A DNA stretch of 62,551 nt from positions 1 to 62,551 of the forward strand of contig JBIOVV010000070.1 in the NCBI GenBank assembly GCA_044867925.1. Direction: 5' to 3'. Position numbers and translations under genes: made by a program. The notes under the pieces are model-generated. The model saw nothing but the letters and a program-made list of their open reading frames with translations. It made no database searches and was not told the origin of the DNA. Shown one piece after another: positions 58,845-62,551 of the stretch. Numbering within the stretch: position 1 is the first letter of the stretch; every line of letters begins with the position of its first letter. The DNA is from VRUE01 sp044867925. GTDB taxonomy: Bacteria; Actinomycetota; Thermoleophilia; Solirubrobacterales; 70-9.

Positions 58845-60337
58845 TCGCTGTCCCTCCTGCGCAGCTGCAGAGCCTGGGCCATCTGCTCACGAGTGATCGC
58901 CGCGCTGCCGGCCAGGTCGGCGACGGTCTGCGCGAGGCGCAGCACCCGGTCGTGGGCACGACCGCTGAGCCGGCGCCGGGCGTAGGCCTCGGCCAGCAGA
59001 GTCGCGGCATCCGCTTCGAGCGCACAGGCGCGTACCTCGGCGGGCGCCATCTCGGCGTTGCAGCGACCGGCGCCGAGGCGCTCTTCCTGGCGGTGGCGAG
59101 CCGCGCTCACACGCTCCCGGACCGCAGCCGAGGTCTCCCCCGGCGGACCCGCGATCTCGGCCGCCGAGGGCTGGCGGATCGCGGCCAGGACGTCGATGCG
59201 ATCGGCCAGGGCGCCGCTCAGGCGCGCCTGGTAGCGCTGCACGGCGAGCGGGGCGCAACCGCACTCGGGGTCGGTCTCGCCGCGGCCGCAGGGACAGGGA
59301 TTGGCGGCCCCGACGAGCATGAAGCGACAGGGCAGCCGGCGCCACGATCCGGCGCGGGCGATCGCGACCCAGCCGCTCTCCAACGGCGCCCGCAGCGCCT
59401 CCAAAGCGTCCCGGCGGAACTCGCAGAGCTCATCGAGAAAAAGAACGCCCCTGTGGGCAATCGTCGCCTCGCCAGCACTGGGCGGGTTTCCACCACCAAC
59501 CAACCCCGCCGGGCTGATCGTGTGATGCGGCGCGCGAAACGGCCTTCCCTCCCGACCGCCCTCTCCGAGCCGTCCGCAGGCACTGGCGATTCTCGCCACC
59601 TCGAGCGCCTCGGCCGGCGCCAGGGGCGGCAGGATCGACGGCAGACGGCTTGCCGCCAGCGACTTGCCGGCGCCTGGCGGTCCCACCATCAGCATGCTGT
59701 GCCCGCCCGCGGCCGCGACCTCGAGCGCGTAGCGGAGGTGGCGCTGGCCGCGGAGGTCGGCAAGGTCGGGGCCGCCCTCCCCAGCCTCTAGCCGCAGCGG
59801 CATCGGCGCGGGGCGCGGTGGGTCCCACTCGCCCGCCGCAAGCGCCGCCAGCTGACCGAGGCTCTCCAGGCAGACCACCTCGATGCCGTCCACCAGCGCT
59901 GCCTCCTGGCCGTTCTCGGCCGGAACGAGGATCGACTCGATCCCCAGCTGCCGCGCAGCCTCGGCGATCGCGAGAACTCCCGCCACCGGCCGCAGCGAGC
60001 CATCGAGCGCAAGCTCGCCGACCATTGCCGTCCTCGCCCCGCGGCTCAGCGCCAGCTGCTCGGAGGCGGTGAGCAGCGCGACCGCGATCGCCAGGTCCAG
60101 GCCGGGCCCGGCCTTGCGCAGGCTGGCCGGGGCCAGGTTGGCGACGATCCGCCGCAGGGGGAACTCGAAGCCGCAGTTGACCAGCGCCGCCCGCACCCGC
60201 TCGCGCGCCTCGCGCACGGCGGCGTCGGGGAGGCCTACCATCGAGAAGGCGGGGAGGCCCCGGTGGACGTCCACCTCGACCCGCACCGAGCGCGCCGAGA
60301 TGCCGTCGAGGGTGAATGTCTGCGCCGTGGCGAGCAT
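58841..60337 (-). CDS. comM: ComM/YifB family Mg-chelatase-like AAA+ ATPase
   Basis: 498 aa. N-terminal Lon-like domain (GLPAFSMVGLPDAAVREARERVRAAL), Walker A MVGPPGAGKSLAASRLP, sensor and VLFLDELCEF (Walker B), Zn-like ANPCPCGRGETDPECGC, and a C-terminal helical domain (GRAHDRVLRLAQTVADL). ComM promotes branch migration in transformation. With dprA it forms a pair. Confidence 0.92.
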   Translation of the reverse strand: MLATAQTFTLDGISARSVRVEVDVHRGLPAFSMVGLPDAAVREARERVRAALVNCGFEFPLRRIVANLAPASLRKAGPGLDLAIAVALLTASEQLALSRGARTAMVGELALDGSLRPVAGVLAIAEAARQLGIESILVPAENGQEAALVDGIEVVCLESLGQLAALAAGEWDPPRPAPMPLRLEAGEGGPDLADLRGQRHLRYALEVAAAGGHSMLMVGPPGAGKSLAASRLPSILPPLAPAEALEVARIASACGRLGEGGREGRPFRAPHHTISPAGLVGGGNPPSAGEATIAHRGVLFLDELCEFRRDALEALRAPLESGWVAIARAGSWRRLPCRFMLVGAANPCPCGRGETDPECGCAPLAVQRYQARLSGALADRIDVLAAIRQPSAAEIAGPPGETSAAVRERVSAARHRQEERLGAGRCNAEMAPAEVRACALEADAATLLAEAYARRRLSGRAHDRVLRLAQTVADLAGSAAITREQMAQALQLRRRDSE

Positions 60338-60462
60338 CGGCGACGACGCTATGGAGCCGAATCCGACGCGTGGTGCGCACTCTGTGCCGCCTCTGTCAAT
60401 TCACCCGTACCGAGGCGTGAACCCACGCCGAATTCCCAGGTCGGGCCCTATGGTCGCCACCG

Positions 60463-60840
60463 ATGACCGTTCAGCGCCAGCGAATCGGGAGGGCCGCGGA
60501 GGACCTGGTTGCGGCGCGCCTGGCCGCCGCCGACTGGGAGATCGTCGAGCGCAACGCCCGCACCCGCTACGGCGAGCTCGACATCGTCGCCCTCGACGGC
60601 CGCACACTCGTCTTCATCGAGATTAAGGCAGGCCGCGAGGGCTCCGCCTTCGGCCCCGAGCGCCCGGTCCTCGCGGTCGATCGCCGCAAGCAGCAGCGCA
60701 TCCGCCGCCTCGCCACTGCCTGGCTGGCCGAGAACCGTGGCGCAATCCGTTACGACGGAATCCGTTTCGACGCCATCGGAATCACTCTTGGTCGAAGCGG
60801 CCAGGTAATTGACTTGGAGCACCTGGTCGCCGCGTTCTGA
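60463..60840 (+). CDS. YraN family (UPF0102) nuclease-like protein
   Basis: 125 aa. RIGRAAEDLVAARLAAADWEIVERNARTRYGELDIVALDGRTLVFIEIKAG has the PD-(D/E)XK pattern (E, D in GELDIV, E-x-K in IEIKAG). Role not settled in the family; often next to rnhB and comM, as here. Divergent from comM. Confidence 0.92.
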   Translation: MTVQRQRIGRAAEDLVAARLAAADWEIVERNARTRYGELDIVALDGRTLVFIEIKAGREGSAFGPERPVLAVDRRKQQRIRRLATAWLAENRGAIRYDGIRFDAIGITLGRSGQVIDLEHLVAAF

Positions 60841-60854
60841 TCAAGCAGGTCAAG

Positions 60855-60900
60855 GACGCAGGGAGCGTGGCGTGCTCCGCACGCGAGCGACTGAGGACGC
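60855..60900 (+). repeat. Repeat copy 3 with conserved ends
   Basis: GACGCAGGGAGC, hairpin GCGTGC-TCC-GCACGC, GCGACTGAGGACGC, between the convergent yraN and rnhB. Copies at 2864-2912 and 51359-51405. Confidence 0.7.
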
Positions 60901-60913
60901 CGAGATGCGCAGG

Positions 60914-61636
60914 TCAGAGCGCGGCGAGGCCCAGCTGCGAGTAAGCGACAGACTGGAAGGAGCGGCGATGCAGGGGCGAGATGCCGATCCGCTCGATCGC
61001 CTCGCGATGCTCGGGGGTCGAGTAGCCGACGTGCTCCTCGAAGCCCCAGCCGGGGTGCCGTTCGGCGGCGCGGCGCATGTAGCGGTCGCGGGTGACCTTG
61101 GCGATCACCGAGGCTGCGGCGATCGCGGCACTGGTGCCGTCGCCCTCGATCACGGCCCGGTGCGGCACCCTGCACCGGCGCAGCGAGAAGCCGTCGACCA
61201 GGCAGGTGGCGCCCGCCTCGGGCCGCAGCCGCTCCAGCGCATCGGAGAGAGCTTCGATGTTGGTCACGTGCAGGCCGCGATCGTCGATGCCGCGGGCGCA
61301 GCGGACGACGACGCTGACCCGCGCCGCGGCGCGCAGCACGCAGGGAAAGAGCTCGGCCCGCTTCTCCTCCTTCATCTGCTTGGAGTCGTGCAGGCCGGCC
61401 AGGGCGCGACGGTCGGCATGAGAGAGCGTCTCGTAGTCGATCAACACGGCGGCGGCGACGAGCGGTCCCGCCAGGCAGCCGCGCCCGGCCTCGTCGGCGC
61501 CGGCAACCAGGCGGGTGCCGAGGCCGCGATCGAAGGCGAAGAGGCGCCGCGTGCGGGCAAGGCGGCGCTGGTGCGCCTTGCCTTTGGCCGGGCCCTTAGA
61601 GGACGCCGACGCGGTCGGGAGGCCAGTAGGTGGCAA
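60914..61636 (-). CDS. rnhB: Ribonuclease HII
   Basis: 240 aa. VAGADEAGRGCLAGPLVAAAV is the signature, followed by LHDSKQMKEEKR, HRAVIEGDGTSAAIAAASV and SVIAKVTRDRYM with the remaining acidic residues. It removes ribonucleotides from DNA. Start uncertain: the TTG at 61636 overlaps the end of lepB; the frame is open up to a GTG at 61702. Confidence 0.9.
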   Translation of the reverse strand: MPPTGLPTASASSKGPAKGKAHQRRLARTRRLFAFDRGLGTRLVAGADEAGRGCLAGPLVAAAVLIDYETLSHADRRALAGLHDSKQMKEEKRAELFPCVLRAAARVSVVVRCARGIDDRGLHVTNIEALSDALERLRPEAGATCLVDGFSLRRCRVPHRAVIEGDGTSAAIAAASVIAKVTRDRYMRRAAERHPGWGFEEHVGYSTPEHREAIERIGISPLHRRSFQSVAYSQLGLAAL

Positions 61637-62216
61637 AGGCCTTGCCGATGATCCAATCGCGGGGGACCGGCCCCCAGAAGCGGCTGTCGTCGCTTTCGCC
61701 ACGGTTGTCGCCCATCATGAAGTAGTAGCCGGGTGGAATCGTGATCGTCTTGGGCAAATTGCAGGAAGGAGCGGCTCCGCAGGGTTTGATGTAGGACTCT
61801 TCGCTCTTCTCGACCCCGTTGACGACCGGGTGACCGTTGCGGACGCTGAGCGTGTCGCCGGGGCCGGCGACGATGCGCTTGATGAAGTTCTGGTCCGACT
61901 CCTCGGGCGTCGGCTTCGGGCAGGCTTCGCGTTCGCCGTGCGGAGCCCCGCATTCGGCGCCGACGTCGGCGCCTTTGGGCGGGTGGAAGACGACGATGTC
62001 GCCGGGACTCGGGTCGGAGAAGTGGTAGAGAAAGCGATTGACCAGGACCCGCTGGCCGACGTCGAGGGTCGGCTCCATCGACTGCGAGGGGATCTGGTAG
62101 GGCTTGATCAGCCAAGCCTGGATCGCCAGCGCCAGGGCCAGCGCCAGCGCAACGATGACGACGAGCTCGATGAAGCCGCCGCCACGGGTCTTCGGCTTCG
62201 GGATCGAAGGGGTCAG
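61596..62216 (-). CDS. lepB: Signal peptidase I
   Basis: 206 aa. Short basic N-terminus, one membrane helix (FIELVVIVALALALALAIQA), catalytic Ser in IPSQSMEPTLDVGQRVLVN, catalytic Lys region FIKRIVAGPGDTLSV, and GYYFMMGDNRGESDDSRFWGPV. Cleaves signal peptides outside the membrane. The frame has no ATG, GTG or TTG before the membrane helix; the only start with normal geometry is CTG at 62216, overlapping the upstream stop as CTGA. Confidence 0.9.
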   Translation of the reverse strand: MTPSIPKPKTRGGGFIELVVIVALALALALAIQAWLIKPYQIPSQSMEPTLDVGQRVLVNRFLYHFSDPSPGDIVVFHPPKGADVGAECGAPHGEREACPKPTPEESDQNFIKRIVAGPGDTLSVRNGHPVVNGVEKSEESYIKPCGAAPSCNLPKTITIPPGYYFMMGDNRGESDDSRFWGPVPRDWIIGKAFATYWPPDRVGVL

Positions 62217-62551
62217 GCCGGGTCCCCGCCGGAGTCGCCGGATTTCTCCTCCGGCGCCTCGTCCTCGGCATCGTCAGCCGCGGCGTTGTCCTCGGTCCCC
62301 CCCGCCTCAGGCGCCTCAGCGTCCGTCTCTGCCCCCGTCTCACTCGAAGTCTCTACTTCAGCCTCTGCTGCCGACTCCTCACTGGTCTCAGCCACTGGCT
62401 CCTCGGTCGCCTCAGGCTCAGTCTCCGCCGCCGGCTCCTCCGCAACCTCAGTCTCCGCCGCCGGCTCTGCAGCCTCCGCCTCAGGCTCGGCCTCGGCGGC
62501 CTCAGGCTCGGCCTCGTCAGATTCGGACGCCTCTGCCGCGGGTGGCGCCGA
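62213..62551 (-). CDS. Acidic low-complexity protein end, possibly ribosomal protein L19 C-terminal extension
   Basis: The frame is open from the window edge to the TGA at 62215-62213 (112 codons visible). Composition is almost only E, A, P, T, D, S, with repeated EPAAETE-type units and the end EEKSGDSGGDPA. It directly precedes lepB-rnhB, the place of rplS (L19) in actinobacteria, so it may be the tail of L19; the core domain would lie outside the window. Identity therefore unproven. Confidence 0.55.
   Translation of the reverse strand, partial: SAPPAAEASESDEAEPEAAEAEPEAEAAEPAAETEVAEEPAAETEPEATEEPVAETSEESAAEAEVETSSETGAETDAEAPEAGGTEDNAAADDAEDEAPEEKSGDSGGDPA

Overview
This is 62.5 kb of GC-rich DNA with actinobacterial gene content: an EF-G-like second factor, a WhiG/FliA-type sigma factor, GTTT-N15-GGGTA stress promoters, and rnhB, lepB and an acidic gene in a row. 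The overall protein style suggests Thermoleophilia (Solirubrobacterales and relatives). That placement is my inference from protein style, not a database match.

Positions 1-11,100 are mostly core genes on the minus strand: a membrane glycosyltransferase-like protein (cut by the window edge), murJ, holA, comEC, comEA, a cupin, leuS, a SpoIIM-like membrane protein and tRNA-Ala(GGC), with rpsT on the plus strand. Positions 11,118-24,924 are a variable but apparently chromosomal stretch. It holds an oxidoreductase, then a compact minus-strand operon (16,884 down to about 12,460) of small basic, membrane-anchored and 11-residue-repeat proteins plus an SRPBCC protein. Two promoters of the SigF/SigB stress type (16,941-16,964 and 15,291-15,315) appear to drive it. 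Next come a lone SF2 helicase, a hydrolase-glycosyltransferase fusion divergent from a TetR regulator with a clear operator between them, a delta-60-repeat secreted protein, and several small enzymes.

Positions 25,104-46,722 are foreign DNA inserted into a tRNA-Gly(GCC) gene. The intact tRNA is at 46,681-46,754, with a tyrosine integrase next to it. A 47-bp copy of the tRNA 3' half recurs at 31,334, and a diverged copy at 25,104 still has a strong terminator beside it, plausibly the tRNA's original one. This makes two tandem integrative elements. The left, older one (25.1-31.3 kb) has no integrase left and carries a toxin-antitoxin pair, an AbiEi-like regulator, two frameshifted genes, a GIY-YIG-like protein and gene scraps. 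The right, younger one (31.3-46.7 kb) looks like a defence island. It carries (i) a tightly overlapping five-gene operon of iron alcohol dehydrogenase, cupin, giant beta-propeller, TIR-like effector and TauE/SafE exporter; (ii) a Dam-type methylase overlapping a PD-(D/E)XK / DGQHR / HEPN fusion protein; (iii) a TPR-CHAT caspase-like protein; and (iv) the integrase. I recognise none of (i)-(iii) as a named system, and the five-gene operon is the best candidate for something new.

Positions 46,755-62,551 return to core genes: RNase HI, EF-G-like factor, sigma factor, Xer recombinase, L,D-transpeptidase, 5-formyl-THF cyclo-ligase, ilvD, thiD, dprA, comM, yraN, rnhB and lepB. An acidic protein cut by the edge may be the tail of ribosomal protein L19. 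With comEA/comEC at the left end, dprA and comM suggest capacity for DNA uptake. Two small repeat families occur outside the island: a nested palindrome (479-599 inside a coding frame; 52,410-52,516) and a roughly 47-bp motif with conserved ends (2864, 51,359, 60,855).
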